Shown: positions 1 through 12,698 of the stretch, one piece after another
Position numbering within the stretch: the first letter of the stretch is position 1
How the letters are laid out: each line of letters opens with the position of its first letter
From: Marinobacterium alkalitolerans
Lineage (GTDB): Bacteria > Pseudomonadota > Gammaproteobacteria > Pseudomonadales > Balneatricaceae
NCBI RefSeq assembly: GCF_017776525.1
Contig: NZ_JACVEW010000001.1
Coordinates: 1-64,000 of the forward strand
Reading direction: 5' to 3'
Length of the DNA: 64,000 bases
The notes under the pieces: model-generated
What the model was told of the DNA's origin: nothing
The model's database searches: none
Seen by the model: the letters and a program-made list of their open reading frames with translations, nothing else
Translations under genes and position numbers: made by a program

Positions 1-78
1 CGAACTCAGCAGTGAAACGCGTCATCGCCGATGGTAGTGTGGGGCTTCCCCATGTGAGAGTAGGTCATCGCCAAGCAT
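1..78 (+). rRNA. rrf: 5S ribosomal RNA, 3' part
   Basis: This is the 3' two thirds of a 5S rRNA; the 5' end lies outside the window. The sequence contains the conserved blocks CGAACTCAG, GTGAAACG, CGATGGTAGTGTGGGG and GAGAGTAGG, and the terminal helix strand ends in GCCAAGCAT at 78. A rho-independent terminator follows 12 bases later, so this is the end of an rRNA operon read left to right. Confidence 0.93.
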
Positions 79-89
79 TTAATTAAGTG

Positions 90-121
90 AAAACCCCGGT
101 CTCGTTGAGGCCGGGGTTTTT
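90..121 (+). terminator. rho-independent terminator of the rRNA operon
   Basis: AAACCCCGG (91-99) pairs perfectly with CCGGGGTTT (111-119) around an 11-base loop, and the stem runs into a T-rich tract. It lies just after the 5S rRNA end. The A-rich 5' flank could let it also work for the leftward HDOD gene. Confidence 0.9.
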
Positions 122-224
122 GCGTTATGGGCGGGTGAAACTGAATCGGAAGGAATCAGCGGTCGCTGGCCAAGGGGGAAGCAAGGGGGGAAGCGCCTGC
201 TCACCCCGCTGCGACGGACAAAGA

Positions 225-1052
225 TCAGTTAAGGGAGTCGATCAGGGATTCCCTGATGCTGAGATAGTCGTAATCGGTAAGGGCCAGGAACGCCAAGGCC
301 TTGTTAACGCGGGGAGCAAGGTCATTCGGCTGGATACGCCAGTAATAGCGGAACTCGGCGCTGACATCCTGCGCGAGAGTAAGAATGGCAAGCAGTTCGC
401 GCGTACGCTCATCCACCTGAACCCTGTCATTGAGCACATCTTCAAGCTGGGGCTGATAGCGGATGCTATCCGCCAAATGCTGCGGCAGGAACCAGCGCTC
501 TGCCATCCGGCTGCCAACCTGATAATGACTGAACCCGTAGTGCTGCTTCTGCAGGGCTTCAAGCTCGGCGCTGTTATAGCAGGACGAAGCGCGCAGGGTG
601 TCACGGAAGTCGGGATAGGCCTGAATCATCAGGGGGAGCCCGCAATCGTGCAGCATGCCCAGGGCATGCATGTCATCACGGTCCAGTTTGAGTTTCAGTC
701 TGCTCAACAGCCTCAGTGACAGGTCCGATACATCCTTGGCGGTATCCCAGAAGCGTTCCATGCGGCCGGTCTTTTTCAGGGTGTTGCGCATGATGGTAAG
801 CCGAACCAGATTGAACACCTGTCCCGTTCCCAGCAGGTTGATTGCATGCTCAACGGAGATCACCGGCGCTCTCAGCCCGTAGAAAGGGCTGTTAATGGTT
901 TTGAGTACCACTGAGTAAAGTGCCACGTCCTGCTTGATAAGGGCACTGATCTGTTTCAGGTCAGGATTATCCTGTTTGAACAGCTTGGCCAGTTTAAGGA
1001 GGATCTCCGGCTGTGGCGGGATCAGAGAACGAAAGTCATGAGGCTGTGTCAT
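225..1052 (-). CDS. HDOD domain signalling protein
   Basis: The 275-residue protein is an HDOD protein, a family related to HD phosphohydrolases but usually without the full metal-binding set. The opening PPQPEILLKL, the helix SALIKQDVALYSVVLKTINS and the segment SVEHAINLLG (about residues 10-80) are typical HDOD sequence. A helical region follows with HDCGLPLMI and GFSHYQVGSRMAERW, resembling the second half of the fold. HDOD proteins are generally signalling or regulatory scaffolds, often linked to cyclic-di-GMP or the cell cycle; no catalytic role can be claimed here. There is no attached receiver, GGDEF or EAL domain. It is transcribed toward the rRNA operon and is divergent from the DTW gene, with 90 bases between the start codons. 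The family call is firm, the role unknown. Confidence 0.85.
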   Translation of the reverse strand: MTQPHDFRSLIPPQPEILLKLAKLFKQDNPDLKQISALIKQDVALYSVVLKTINSPFYGLRAPVISVEHAINLLGTGQVFNLVRLTIMRNTLKKTGRMERFWDTAKDVSDLSLRLLSRLKLKLDRDDMHALGMLHDCGLPLMIQAYPDFRDTLRASSCYNSAELEALQKQHYGFSHYQVGSRMAERWFLPQHLADSIRYQPQLEDVLNDRVQVDERTRELLAILTLAQDVSAEFRYYWRIQPNDLAPRVNKALAFLALTDYDYLSIRESLIDSLN

Positions 1053-1142
1053 CGCGAAGGTCTGCCAGAAGTCTAAGGGCCTTGTTTGGCTACAGACCCG
1101 CCAGTATAGTGCCGCTTTTGTTTACTTGCAGCAGGTTTGACC

Positions 1143-1802
1143 GTGAGAATTGAAAACCCACCTCGCAAGCCATTTCTGGCCCGTGGTTCAGGCGTCAAAC
1201 GATGCCCTGACTGTCGGCTGCCTGCAGAGGTCTGTATTTGCGAGTGGCGGACTCAGGTGGGGGCGCGGTGTCATTTCTGGCTGCTGACCCATCGATACGA
1301 GCTGTACAAGCCGACCAACACCGGCCGCCTCATCGATGACTGTATCGCACAGACACGCATCTTTGAGTGGTCCCGCACTGAGCCGGGCCAGGATCTGCTG
1401 GATGCATTAAATGACCCTGCCTATGCTCCCTGTCTGGTGTTCCCGGCGGGTGACGACTATCAACACCGCATGCTGGATGCAGAAGCGGTGGCCGAGGGTG
1501 ATACACGCATCCCGGTATTCATCATACTGGACGGGACCTGGCGACAGGCGCGGCGCATGTTTCGTCATAGTCGGTATCTTCAGCACCTGCCGGTTGTGGA
1601 GCCGCAAACGGATCGACTGACACGCTATAAGCTGCGCCGTTCAAAGGTGGACCATCACCTGTGTACGGCAGAGGTGGCGATTGCGCTGCTGGAGCAGATA
1701 GGCGATGAAATGGCGGCGGGCCATCTGGAGGGATACTTCGAACGCTTTAATGCGAACTATATTGCGACACGCCGGCGATGGGCGAAACGGGAGCCCGAGT
1801 AG
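1143..1802 (+). CDS. DTW domain tRNA-uridine aminocarboxypropyltransferase
   Basis: This DTW-domain protein is like E. coli YfiP (TapT), which transfers the 3-amino-3-carboxypropyl group of S-adenosylmethionine to a tRNA uridine (acp3U). The N terminus has a probable zinc site, CPDCRLPAEVCIC. The signature appears as DGTWRQARRM near residue 130, preceded by the HRYELYKPTNTGRL block that is also conserved in the family. Length (about 219 residues) fits. Two starts are possible: TTG at 1137 and GTG at 1143. I chose GTG because CAGG at 1132-1135 is about 7 bases ahead of it but abuts the TTG. Bacteria can carry two DTW paralogues, so the exact tRNA target is an inference and I give no symbol. 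Confidence 0.85.
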   Translation: MRIENPPRKPFLARGSGVKRCPDCRLPAEVCICEWRTQVGARCHFWLLTHRYELYKPTNTGRLIDDCIAQTRIFEWSRTEPGQDLLDALNDPAYAPCLVFPAGDDYQHRMLDAEAVAEGDTRIPVFIILDGTWRQARRMFRHSRYLQHLPVVEPQTDRLTRYKLRRSKVDHHLCTAEVAIALLEQIGDEMAAGHLEGYFERFNANYIATRRRWAKREPE

Positions 1803-1817
1803 ACTCCCGTACCTGAA

Positions 1818-2297
1818 TCAGTGCTTCTCTTCGCTGCCTTCCTGCTCGGCACGCTGCTGCATCTGCTGCGCGTACAGGGCATCGAAGTTGACCGGTGCCA
1901 GCATCAGCGGAGGGAAGCTGGCCTTGGTCACGAAGTTGTCGACGGCTTCACGCGCGTAGGGGAACAGCAGGTTGGGGCAGAAGGCACCCAGGGTGTGGTG
2001 CAGCTCTGCACCTTCAATACCGGCCACGAGGAAGATACCGGCCTGCTGAACCTCAACCAGAAACGCGGTTTCATCAGCGTTTTTGGCCGTGACGGTCAGC
2101 GTCAGTACCACTTCGTGATGATGCTCATCCAGTGAGTTGGTGCGCGTGTTCATTTCCAGATTCACTTCAGGCTGCCATGGCTGGGTAAATGCCTTGGCGC
2201 CCGCCGGTGTTTCCAGAGATGCGTCCTTCACATAGACACGCTGGAGGGCGAACTGTGGCTGAGTAGCTTGCTGGTTGGAAGTTTCGGTATCAGACAT
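1818..2297 (-). CDS. secB: protein-export chaperone SecB
   Basis: SecB is a cytosolic tetrameric chaperone that keeps precursors unfolded and delivers them to SecA. The 159-residue protein has the family pattern: [16 protein letters not shown] near the N terminus, a strand-rich core, then [17 protein letters not shown] and [16 protein letters not shown], followed by a polar acidic tail ending EGSEEKH. The start at 2297 (MSDTETSNQ) is preferred over longer in-frame reading, which would run into the adjacent grxC gene with unrelated sequence. It is the third gene of a minus-strand group rhodanese-grxC-secB, the order found in many gammaproteobacteria (yibN-grxC-secB). Confidence 0.97.
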   Translation of the reverse strand: MSDTETSNQQATQPQFALQRVYVKDASLETPAGAKAFTQPWQPEVNLEMNTRTNSLDEHHHEVVLTLTVTAKNADETAFLVEVQQAGIFLVAGIEGAELHHTLGAFCPNLLFPYAREAVDNFVTKASFPPLMLAPVNFDALYAQQMQQRAEQEGSEEKH

Positions 2298-2325
2298 CGG
2301 TATATCCTTGCGGTTTATTGTTCTT

Positions 2326-2580
2326 TCAGGCGTTGAGCAGTGCGTCGAGCTTGCCCTCGCGCTCCAGCGCAAACAGCTCGTCGCAGCCACCGACGTGGGT
2401 CTCGCCAATGAAAATCTGAGGGACAGTGCGGCGCTGGCTTCGGGTCATCATTTCCTGACGCAGCTCAGGGGCAGCATCAACGTCAATGGCCTCATACTCG
2501 ACCTGCTTGCTGTCCAGCAGAGCGAGTGCACGAGTACAGAAAGGGCACCAGCGCGTGAGGTAGATGGTCGTTTTGGCCAT
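2326..2580 (-). CDS. grxC: glutaredoxin 3
   Basis: This 84-residue monomeric glutaredoxin reduces disulfides and glutathione mixed disulfides at the expense of glutathione. The active site is CPFC in [12 protein letters not shown], where E. coli Grx3 has CPYC. The later cis-proline block [14 protein letters not shown] and the GCDEL motif form the glutathione-binding groove. I start at MAKTTIY (2580); an upstream in-frame ATG at 2589 adds only MTA. Together with the membrane rhodanese before it and secB after it, it belongs to the yibN-grxC-secB cluster. Confidence 0.95.
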   Translation of the reverse strand: MAKTTIYLTRWCPFCTRALALLDSKQVEYEAIDVDAAPELRQEMMTRSQRRTVPQIFIGETHVGGCDELFALEREGKLDALLNA

Positions 2581-2585
2581 GGCAG

Positions 2586-2999
2586 TCACTTAACGATAGG
2601 CATGTTCTGGTTTTTCCATTCGGTCATACCGCCAGACAGGCGAACAACCTGCTCGTAACCGGCTGCCTTGAGCTTTTTGGTAGCCGTTCCGGCTGCCTGT
2701 CCGAGGTTGCACACCACAATCACCGGCTTGTTCTTGAACTTGTCGAGCTCGTTCAGACGACGGTCAAGGTCCGCAAGCGGGATGTGGTGGGCGCCGGTGA
2801 TGTGTCCGGTATCCCACTCCTTGCGCGTGCGGATATCCAGCACGGCACCGGACTCCTTGTTGATGAGTCGGGTCGCCTCGGCCGGGGTGACGGATTTGCC
2901 GGACTTGCGTTTCTCTGCCGCCAGCAGGAGAACCAGGGTCAGGACCCAGGCGCCTACCAGGTAGTAATGCTGTATTGCGAATTCGATCAGGCGTTCCAT
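2586..2999 (-). CDS. membrane-anchored rhodanese-like protein (YibN-like)
   Basis: The 137-residue protein has one N-terminal membrane helix (about residues 12-29, YYLVGAWVLTLVLLLA) followed by a cytoplasmic rhodanese domain. LDIRTRKEWDTGHITGA is the characteristic first motif. The active-site loop is VVCNLGQAAGTA with the expected cysteine, and RLSGGMTEWK closes the fold. E. coli YibN has the same architecture and the same neighbours grxC and secB, so I call it orthologous. Rhodaneses move sulfane sulfur; the physiological substrate is not known. The start at 2999 (MERLIEF) directly precedes the membrane helix. It is separated from grxC by only 5 bases. Confidence 0.88.
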   Translation of the reverse strand: MERLIEFAIQHYYLVGAWVLTLVLLLAAEKRKSGKSVTPAEATRLINKESGAVLDIRTRKEWDTGHITGAHHIPLADLDRRLNELDKFKNKPVIVVCNLGQAAGTATKKLKAAGYEQVVRLSGGMTEWKNQNMPIVK

Positions 3000-3166
3000 A
3001 GTTGTTCCGATCAGATGCACGGATAGTGAAGACAGCAAGTATACATGCCCACCGAGACAGCGATAAGGGCAGCGCGGCAAATCCTGAGGGTGAGCGTTAG
3101 CTAATCCGCGCCCGGAGCGTTAAAATGGCTGCCTGTTTTTTAACCGACCGGACAGATAAGCACACC

Positions 3167-4717
3167 ATGACTGACGCACGCGCAACCAAGGCACTGATTA
3201 TTCTTGATGGCTTCGGCGTGGAGGTCACGCCCTCCTCGGCGGTCGAAGCAGCCCATACCCCCACCTGGGACCGGCTGCTGGCAGATAACCCCAATTCCCG
3301 CATCGAAACCTCCGGCATGGCGGTAGGCCTGCCGGATGGACAGATGGGCAATTCCGAAGTGGGGCACATGAATATCGGGGCAGGCCGCACCGTGTATCAG
3401 AACTTTACCCGCATCTCCAAGTCGATTGCCGACGGCGACTTTTTTGACAACGCTGCCCTGTGTGAGGCGATGGACAAGGCGATCGAAGCCGGACGCGCCG
3501 TGCATGTGATGGGGCTGTTGTCTCCGGGTGGTGTGCACAGCCATGAAGAGCACATTTTTGCGCTGCTGGAAATGGCCGTAAAGCGCGGTGCCAAGTCGGT
3601 GTATCTGCATGCGATTCTGGACGGGCGTGATATGCCGCCGCGCTCGGCTGAGCCCTCACTCAAGGCTGCGCAGGCAACCTTTGAGCGCCTGGGTACCGGC
3701 GCCATCGCAACCGTGGTCGGACGCTATTACGCCATGGACCGCGACAACCGCTGGGAGCGGGTGGAGCAGGCCTATGATGCCATGACGCGGGGTCAGGCCG
3801 AGGTCACCGCGGAAAGTGCACTGCAGGCGCTGGAAGCCGCCTATGCGCGCGATGAAAACGATGAGTTTGTAAAAGCAACGGTCATCACCGGCGCAGACGG
3901 GCAGCCGGTTGCAACTGTTGAAGCGGGCGATGCACTGATCTGTGCCAACTTCCGTCCGGACCGTGCGCGCGAAATTACCCGCTGCTTTGTGGAGCCCGAG
4001 TTTGACGGCTTCGCCCGGAAGGCGCATCCGGCGCTGAGCGGCTATGTCATGATGACCGAGTATGCGGCGGACATTCCGGCGCCGGTGGCTTTCCCGCCGG
4101 AACAGATCCATAACGATCTGGGGGAATATCTGGCGGCGCAGGGCAAAACACAGCTGCGCATTGCCGAAACCGAGAAGTACGCTCACGTCACCTTCTTCTT
4201 CAATGGTGGCCAGGAAGCGGTCTATCCCGGTGAAGACCGTATTCTGGTGCCCTCACCCCAGGTCGCGACCTATGACCTTCAGCCCGAAATGAGTGCACCT
4301 GAAGTCACCGAAAAGTTGTGTGAGGCGATCCGCAGCGGCAAATACGACCTGATCGTCTGCAACTACGCCAACGGTGACATGGTTGGCCATACCGGCAACT
4401 TTGATGCGGCCGTGAAAGCGGTCGAAACCGTGGATCAGAGCCTGACTCAGGTGCTCGCTGCTCTGGCGGACGTGGGCGGCGAAGCGCTGATTACGGCGGA
4501 CCACGGCAACGTCGAGATGATGCAGGACCCCAATACCGGACAGCCCCATACGGCACACACGAACTGGCCTGTTGCATTGATCTACGCAGGCCCCCGTGCC
4601 GAACGGGTGACACTGTCCGACGGTGCACTCTGTGACCTGGCCCCCACGCTGCTGGACCTGATGGAACTGTCGGCGCCAACCGAAATGACAGGCCGTAGCC
4701 TGGTCAGCCTGGCCTGA
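3167..4717 (+). CDS. gpmI: 2,3-bisphosphoglycerate-independent phosphoglycerate mutase
   Basis: This enzyme interconverts 3- and 2-phosphoglycerate in glycolysis and gluconeogenesis using two manganese ions and a phosphoserine intermediate. The 516-residue length is standard. Visible motifs: ALIILDGFG (first metal aspartate), [14 protein letters not shown] containing the catalytic serine, [25 protein letters not shown], and the C-terminal metal block [11 protein letters not shown]. The start MTDARATK at 3167 follows CACACC. It is divergent from the yibN-grxC-secB group and only a few bases upstream of envC, as in other gammaproteobacteria where gpmI, envC and a ctp protease are neighbours. 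Confidence 0.97.
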   Translation: MTDARATKALIILDGFGVEVTPSSAVEAAHTPTWDRLLADNPNSRIETSGMAVGLPDGQMGNSEVGHMNIGAGRTVYQNFTRISKSIADGDFFDNAALCEAMDKAIEAGRAVHVMGLLSPGGVHSHEEHIFALLEMAVKRGAKSVYLHAILDGRDMPPRSAEPSLKAAQATFERLGTGAIATVVGRYYAMDRDNRWERVEQAYDAMTRGQAEVTAESALQALEAAYARDENDEFVKATVITGADGQPVATVEAGDALICANFRPDRAREITRCFVEPEFDGFARKAHPALSGYVMMTEYAADIPAPVAFPPEQIHNDLGEYLAAQGKTQLRIAETEKYAHVTFFFNGGQEAVYPGEDRILVPSPQVATYDLQPEMSAPEVTEKLCEAIRSGKYDLIVCNYANGDMVGHTGNFDAAVKAVETVDQSLTQVLAALADVGGEALITADHGNVEMMQDPNTGQPHTAHTNWPVALIYAGPRAERVTLSDGALCDLAPTLLDLMELSAPTEMTGRSLVSLA

Positions 4718-4725
4718 CATTGAAT

Positions 4726-5859
4726 ATGCGGGCCTACGGCCTCCTGCTCTCACTGCTGTTGTCAGTGGGAGCCGTGCAGGCTGCCCCCGATCCTGCCACC
4801 ACCGAGCGTGAGCTCAAGGCGGTCAAGCAGCAGATCAGCCAGTTGCAGAAGACGCTGGCCAAGCGTCAGCAGCGTCTGGAGGCTGCCGAGCGTGAGCTGA
4901 AGCAGCATGACAAGCGTATCGGTGAAGTGAAGGCTCGCCTGCAGGCACTGGGCGAAGAGCAACAGACCCTGCAGAGCCGCCGCAGTGAACTGGGCAAGAA
5001 TGAGGATCAGCTGCTTGCCGTTCTGCAGGCACGGGAAAGTCAGATTCGTGAGCTGCTGCGTGAGCAGTACCGCCTGGGACGTCAACCGGCTCTCAAGCTG
5101 CTGCTGTCACAGGAGGACCCTCAGTCGGTATCACGCATGTTGCGGTATTACGATCACCTGACCGATGCGCTGAATGCCGAGCTCAAGGGGTATCGTCAGG
5201 CGCTGGCAGAGCTGACCGAAACCCAGTCTTCGATTGCCGAAACGGACTCCAGCCTGCTCAGCACCCGGGAGCAGCTTGAAGCCCGGCGGCAGGAGCTGGC
5301 CGATGCGCGCGCTGCTCAGGCCAAGACACTGGCTCGCTTGCGTCAGCAGCAGTCCAGTGATCGTGGGCGGCTGGGACAGCTGGAGCAGGATCAGGTTGAG
5401 CTGGCGGCGGTACTGAAAGAGATCCGGCGCTCGCTGGAAGAAGTCCGGCTGCAGCAGGATGGTCTCAAGTTCCATCAGCGCAAGGGCAAGCTGAGCTGGC
5501 CGGTGAAGGGGCGGATCAAGCGTGCCTTTGGTGCCCAGGTGGAAAATGTGGCCTATGAAGGGTTGCTGATCGACGCCAGCGCCGGTACCGAGGTCAAGGC
5601 GGTCCACCATGGCCGTGTCGTCTTTGCGGACTGGCTGCGGGGCTACGGCCTGGTATTGATTCTTGATCATGGAGGTGGTTACCTGAGCCTCTATGGCCAC
5701 AATGACAGCCTGTTGCGAGAGCCGGGTGAGTGGGTTGGTACGGGTGAAACCCTGGCGTTGGCAGGCAGCAGTGGCGGCAGTACCGAGCCGGGCCTTTACT
5801 TTGCCATTCGCTACAAGGGGCGCTCAACGGACCCGATTGTCTGGCTGGAACGGCGTTAA
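4726..5859 (+). CDS. envC: murein hydrolase activator EnvC
   Basis: EnvC is a periplasmic FtsEX partner that activates the amidases AmiA and AmiB to split septal peptidoglycan. The protein (377 residues from the ATG) has a signal peptide (LLLSLLLSVGAVQAA), then long coiled coils rich in Q, E and R (about residues 25-245), and a C-terminal LytM domain (about 265-375). The LytM domain has KLSWPVKGRIKRAFG, GTEVKAVHHGRVVFADWLRGYG and DHGGGYLSLYGH. The first zinc-ligand position of active LytM enzymes appears absent, as expected for an activator. A TTG at 4720 is an alternative start. The partner genes ftsE and ftsX lie at 31836-33483. Confidence 0.93.
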   Translation: MRAYGLLLSLLLSVGAVQAAPDPATTERELKAVKQQISQLQKTLAKRQQRLEAAERELKQHDKRIGEVKARLQALGEEQQTLQSRRSELGKNEDQLLAVLQARESQIRELLREQYRLGRQPALKLLLSQEDPQSVSRMLRYYDHLTDALNAELKGYRQALAELTETQSSIAETDSSLLSTREQLEARRQELADARAAQAKTLARLRQQQSSDRGRLGQLEQDQVELAAVLKEIRRSLEEVRLQQDGLKFHQRKGKLSWPVKGRIKRAFGAQVENVAYEGLLIDASAGTEVKAVHHGRVVFADWLRGYGLVLILDHGGGYLSLYGHNDSLLREPGEWVGTGETLALAGSSGGSTEPGLYFAIRYKGRSTDPIVWLERR

Positions 5860-5879
5860 CATACCAAGCAGGGAAATCG

Positions 5880-7172
5880 ATGATGAAGCTTTTCAAGCGT
5901 AATCCGCTCATGGCTGCCGTACTGGGCTGTACCCTGTGCCTGTCGGTACCGGCTCAGGCGCAGGACGAAGGCACGGACGGCCAGAATACGCTACCGCTGA
6001 CCGAGTTGCGCATGTTCGCGGACGTGTTCGATCGCATCAAGCAGGCCTACGTGGAGCCGGTGGATGACCGTGACCTGCTGGAAGACGCCATTCGTGGCAT
6101 GCTGACCGGGCTGGACCCTCACTCTGCCTATCTTGAACCGGAGGCCTTTGAAAGCCTTCAGATTCACACCAGTGGTGAGTTTGGCGGTTTGGGGATTGAA
6201 GTGGGTCTGGAAGACGGCTTCATCAAGGTGATCGCGCCGATCGACGATACCCCGGCTCAGCGTGCCGGCGTGCGTGCCGGCGACATGATCATTCGCCTTG
6301 ATGACACCCCGGTGCAGGGCATGGACCTGAACGAGGCGATTGACCTGATGCGGGGCGAGGTGGGAACGCCCATTCGCCTCACCATCATGCGTGAAGGGCG
6401 TGACCAGCCGCTGGAAATCAAGATCGTGCGTGACGTGATCAAGGTGAAGAGCGTGCGTCATGAGTTGCTGGAGCCGGGATACGGTTATCTGCGCATCTCC
6501 CAGTTCCAGTCCCACACTGGAGAGGACACGGTCGCGGCTATCCGCTCACTGGCCGAGGAGGCGCCGCTGAAGGGGCTGGTGCTGGATCTGCGTAACAACC
6601 CGGGCGGGGTACTGCAGGCGGCGGTAGCGGTGAGTGATGCGTTTCTGACGGAGGGCACCATCGTGTACACCGAAGGGCGCCTGCCCAACTCCGAACTGCG
6701 TTTCAATGCCAGCAGCGAGACGGTGGCACCGGACACCCCGCTTGTGGTGCTGATTAACGGTGGCAGTGCGTCTGCCTCTGAGATCGTGGCCGGCGCGCTG
6801 CAGGACCATGAACGTGCGCTGATCATGGGCACGGACAGCTTCGGTAAGGGGTCGGTACAAACGGTGTTGCCGCTGGGGCAGGAGCGTGCGATCAAGCTGA
6901 CCACGGCACGTTACTTCACGCCGGGCGGACGCTCCATTCAGGCTCAGGGCATCAAGCCGGACCTGAGAGTGGATGAGGCGCGTTTGACCTTGCTGGAAGA
7001 GGAAGGTCGCGTCAAGGAGCGCGATCTGGCCGGACATCTGGAAAATGCCAACGGGGAATCAACCGAGCAGGCGTCTGCGTCAGAAGGGCTTCTGTCACGG
7101 GATTTCCAGCTGTTTGAAGCGCTCAACCTGCTGAAGGCGATGCAGATCCTGCAGCGCAACCCGGCGGGCTGA
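5880..7172 (+). CDS. ctpA: carboxyl-terminal processing protease (S41)
   Basis: This is a periplasmic tail-specific serine protease of the CtpA/Prc type, which commonly controls peptidoglycan hydrolases. The 430-residue protein has a signal peptide (AAVLGCTLCLSVPAQAQ), then a PDZ domain (about residues 95-180, GEFGGLGIEVGLEDGFIKV and RAGVRAGDMIIRLD). The catalytic domain shows LDLRNNPGGVL, the serine in INGGSASASEIVAGAL and the lysine in GTDSFGKGSVQTV. It is 20 bases after envC, so co-expression is likely. Two adjacent ATG codons (5880, 5883) can start it. Confidence 0.95.
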   Translation: MMKLFKRNPLMAAVLGCTLCLSVPAQAQDEGTDGQNTLPLTELRMFADVFDRIKQAYVEPVDDRDLLEDAIRGMLTGLDPHSAYLEPEAFESLQIHTSGEFGGLGIEVGLEDGFIKVIAPIDDTPAQRAGVRAGDMIIRLDDTPVQGMDLNEAIDLMRGEVGTPIRLTIMREGRDQPLEIKIVRDVIKVKSVRHELLEPGYGYLRISQFQSHTGEDTVAAIRSLAEEAPLKGLVLDLRNNPGGVLQAAVAVSDAFLTEGTIVYTEGRLPNSELRFNASSETVAPDTPLVVLINGGSASASEIVAGALQDHERALIMGTDSFGKGSVQTVLPLGQERAIKLTTARYFTPGGRSIQAQGIKPDLRVDEARLTLLEEEGRVKERDLAGHLENANGESTEQASASEGLLSRDFQLFEALNLLKAMQILQRNPAG

Positions 7173-7186
7173 AGTCGAACGTTGCT

Positions 7187-7208
7187 GGAAGGGGCCAGAG
7201 CCCCTTCC
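7187..7208. terminator. hairpin between convergent ctpA and slmA
   Basis: GGAAGGGGC (7187-7195) and GCCCCTTCC (7200-7208) form a perfect 9-bp stem with a 4-base loop, 14 bases after the ctpA stop and 15 bases before the stop of the convergent slmA-like gene. There is no long T-run on either side, so it may be a weak bidirectional terminator or an mRNA-end stabiliser. Confidence 0.5.
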
Positions 7209-7223
7209 GGATAGCCTGCCGCT

Positions 7224-10160
<2,937 letters not shown>

Positions 10161-10197
10161 GAACGGGCAGTCCTCTGGTCAGTCAGTACTCACTTGC

Positions 10198-10653
10198 TTA
10201 ATGGCGGCCGGATGAACCGAAGCCGCCCGCGCCACGGTCCGAGTCGCTGAACTCGTCGACGATCTCGAACTCGGCCTGTACAACCGGCACCAGTACCATC
10301 TGGGCAATACGCTCGCCCGGCTCGACGGTGAACGTAGTCTGGCCGCGGTTCCAGCAGGAGACGAACAGCTGACCCTGGTAGTCGGAATCGATCAGACCGA
10401 CCAGGTTGCCTAATACGATGCCGTGCTTGTGGCCCAGTCCCGAGCGCGGCAGGATCATGGCGCAGAGGCTGGGGTCTTCAATATGGATCGCCAGCCCGGT
10501 GGGAATCAGCTCCGTCTGGCCCGGCTCCAGGGTGAGGGCTTCATCGAGACAGGCGCGCAGATCCAGGCCTGCAGAGCCTTCGGTTGCATAGGCGGGCAGC
10601 GGAATGTCGCGACCGATACGGTCGTTCAGGATTTTGACTTGCAGTGCTTTCAT
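10198..10653 (-). CDS. dut: deoxyuridine 5'-triphosphate nucleotidohydrolase
   Basis: This trimeric dUTPase hydrolyses dUTP to dUMP and pyrophosphate. All five motifs are visible in 151 residues: [44 protein letters not shown] and the C-terminal glycine-rich [12 protein letters not shown] that closes over the active site. The ATG overlaps the coaBC stop by 4 bp, so translation is probably coupled. Confidence 0.97.
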   Translation of the reverse strand: MKALQVKILNDRIGRDIPLPAYATEGSAGLDLRACLDEALTLEPGQTELIPTGLAIHIEDPSLCAMILPRSGLGHKHGIVLGNLVGLIDSDYQGQLFVSCWNRGQTTFTVEPGERIAQMVLVPVVQAEFEIVDEFSDSDRGAGGFGSSGRH

Positions 10654-11861
10654 GAGGTGCTCTTCAGGTAGTGCTGTGCAATCTGTTCAATCAGCTGGCG
10701 TGCCAGCTGGCGTTTGGACGTTTGAGGCAGCCCCGTCTCGCCCTCGGCGCTGACCAGCGTGACGGCGTTGTCGTCGCTGTTGAAACCGATCTCCGGGTTG
10801 GACACGTCATTGGCTACGATCAGGTCCAGCCGTTTGCGGGCCAGCTTGCTGCGGGCATAGTCGATCACGTCACGGGTCTCGGCGGCGAAGCCCACGGTGA
10901 ACGGGCGCCCTGTTTCAAGTCCGGCGACGGTGGCGACAATATCCGGATTCTTGACCAGGCGCAGCTCCATGATCTCTTCGCTGCCTTTCTTGATCTTGTG
11001 CTCGGCGATGGCGACCGGGCGGTAGTCGGCGACCGCCGCTGCCGCGATAAACAGGTCACACGCTTCGATGCCGTCCAGCGTGGCGGCCAGCATCTCTTCG
11101 GCCGTTTCCACCTGAACGCATTCGACCCGAGGGGGGACGGGCAGCATGACGGGGCCGCTGACCAGCTTGACGCTGGCGCCGGCGTCTGCGGCGGCTTCGG
11201 CCAGTGCGTAGCCCATCTTGCCGGAGCTGTGGTTGGAGATGTAACGCACCGGATCCAGCGGTTCCCGGGTCGGGCCGGCCGTAATTACGACGCGCTTGCC
11301 GGACAGAACCGTATGTTCAAACTGTTCGGCAGCCAGTTCGGCCAGCTCCTCGGGCTCCAGCATTCGGCCCGGGCCCGTATCGCCACAGGCCTGAGCGCCC
11401 ACACCCGGTCCCAGCAGCGTCACCCCCTGTGACGTCAGCTTGTGGGCATTCGCTTGGGTGCGCGGGTCCCGCCACATCGCCTGGTTCATGGCTGGTGCCA
11501 GGCAGATGGGTGCGTCCGACGCCAGGCAGAGGGTGGTCAGCAGGTCGTCGCCCATGCCGGCACTGAAGCGGGCGATGAAATCGGCACTGGCGGGTGCGAC
11601 CAGAATCAGGTCGGCCCACTTGGCCAGTTCGATATGGCCCATGCCGGCTTCCGCTTCCGGGTCCAGCAGCTGCAGATGAACCGGGTGGCCCGACAGCGCC
11701 TGCAGGGTGAGGGGGGTGATGAACTCGGTCGCGGCGGGGGTCATCACGATGCGAACATCGGCACCGGCGCCCTTGAGCAGCCGTGTCAGTTCGGCACTTT
11801 TGTACGCGGCGATACCACCTGTAATGCCGAGTAGAATGCGCCGGTTAGTAAGTCTCTGCAT
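10650..11861 (-). CDS. coaBC: bifunctional phosphopantothenoylcysteine decarboxylase/synthase
   Basis: The 403-residue fusion joins CoaC (flavin decarboxylase) and CoaB (CTP-dependent ligase) for steps two and three of CoA synthesis. The N-terminal half has [18 protein letters not shown], the PAMNQAMW motif and the [10 protein letters not shown] loop with its cysteine. The CoaB half begins with [20 protein letters not shown] and has the AEHKIKKGS lysine motif and GFAAET. It is the first gene of the minus-strand run to slmA and is divergent from radC, with 112 bases between the starts to hold both promoters. Confidence 0.97.
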   Translation of the reverse strand: MQRLTNRRILLGITGGIAAYKSAELTRLLKGAGADVRIVMTPAATEFITPLTLQALSGHPVHLQLLDPEAEAGMGHIELAKWADLILVAPASADFIARFSAGMGDDLLTTLCLASDAPICLAPAMNQAMWRDPRTQANAHKLTSQGVTLLGPGVGAQACGDTGPGRMLEPEELAELAAEQFEHTVLSGKRVVITAGPTREPLDPVRYISNHSSGKMGYALAEAAADAGASVKLVSGPVMLPVPPRVECVQVETAEEMLAATLDGIEACDLFIAAAAVADYRPVAIAEHKIKKGSEEIMELRLVKNPDIVATVAGLETGRPFTVGFAAETRDVIDYARSKLARKRLDLIVANDVSNPEIGFNSDDNAVTLVSAEGETGLPQTSKRQLARQLIEQIAQHYLKSTS

Positions 11862-11973
11862 ACCCTGAATATCCGGTTGTTTCTCATCTTGGGACAGGGC
11901 GCTAAGATACCACTTTGGCTGAACAAAGCGTAGGGAGGTTCAGCTTCCATACAGAACTCACAGGGAGGTGGGT

Positions 11974-12648
11974 ATGACAATCAGGGACTGGCCGGCGTCC
12001 GAACGGCCACGGGAAAAGCTGCTTGCACGCGGCGCAACGGCACTGTCCGATGCGGAGCTGCTGGCGATCTTTCTGCGCACCGGTGTACAGGGACGCAGTG
12101 CCGTTGATCTGGCGCGGCAACTGCTGGCGCACTTTGGTGGTCTGCGGGCGTTACTGGAATGTGACCAGCAGGCATTTTGCAGTGCTCACGGCCTGGGGCC
12201 GGCCAAGTTTGTTCAGTTACAGGCCGTGCTGGAAATGTCACGGCGTCATCTTGCGGCGCAGCTGGAACGCGCCTCGGCGCTGGAAAGCCCTGCCATGGTG
12301 CGGCGCTATCTGGCCACCCGGCTGCGGCATGAGCCACGTGAGGTGTTTGCCTGCCTGCTGCTCGACAACCGACATCGGGTGATCCGCTATGAAGCTCTGT
12401 TCTACGGCACCATCAATGCCGCCAGCGTACATCCGCGCGAGGTGGTGAAGCTGGCGCTGGCCCATAATGCGGCCGCGTTGATTCTGGCGCACAACCACCC
12501 CTCCGGCGTTGCCGAACCCTCGCAGGCGGATCGCCAGATTACGGATCGGCTGGTGCAGGCTCTGGGGCTGGTGGAGATACGGGTGCTGGACCATATCGTG
12601 ATCGGCGATGGAGAGGCGGTGTCCTTCGCCGAGCGTGGCCTGCTCTAG
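11974..12648 (+). CDS. radC: RadC family protein (JAB/MPN metal domain)
   Basis: The 224-residue protein matches RadC: an N-terminal helix-hairpin-helix-like part ([38 protein letters not shown]) and a C-terminal JAB domain. The JAB domain has [26 protein letters not shown] and the metal motif [15 protein letters not shown]. RadC is no longer regarded as a proven repair enzyme; its function is uncertain. The ATG at 11974 is preceded by GGGAGG with good spacing; a GTG at 11968 overlaps that site and is less likely. Its placement between coaBC and rpmB is widely conserved. Confidence 0.93.
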   Translation: MTIRDWPASERPREKLLARGATALSDAELLAIFLRTGVQGRSAVDLARQLLAHFGGLRALLECDQQAFCSAHGLGPAKFVQLQAVLEMSRRHLAAQLERASALESPAMVRRYLATRLRHEPREVFACLLLDNRHRVIRYEALFYGTINAASVHPREVVKLALAHNAAALILAHNHPSGVAEPSQADRQITDRLVQALGLVEIRVLDHIVIGDGEAVSFAERGLL

Positions 12649-12698
12649 CGCCTGGTGAAAAAATCAACAATTCACTGGCGCTCGTGGCAGATGCTCTA

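Noticed and set aside
2298-2408. 37-residue N-terminal extension of SecB
   Set aside because: The added part lies within grxC in another frame and has no similarity to SecB, whose usual start is at 2297.
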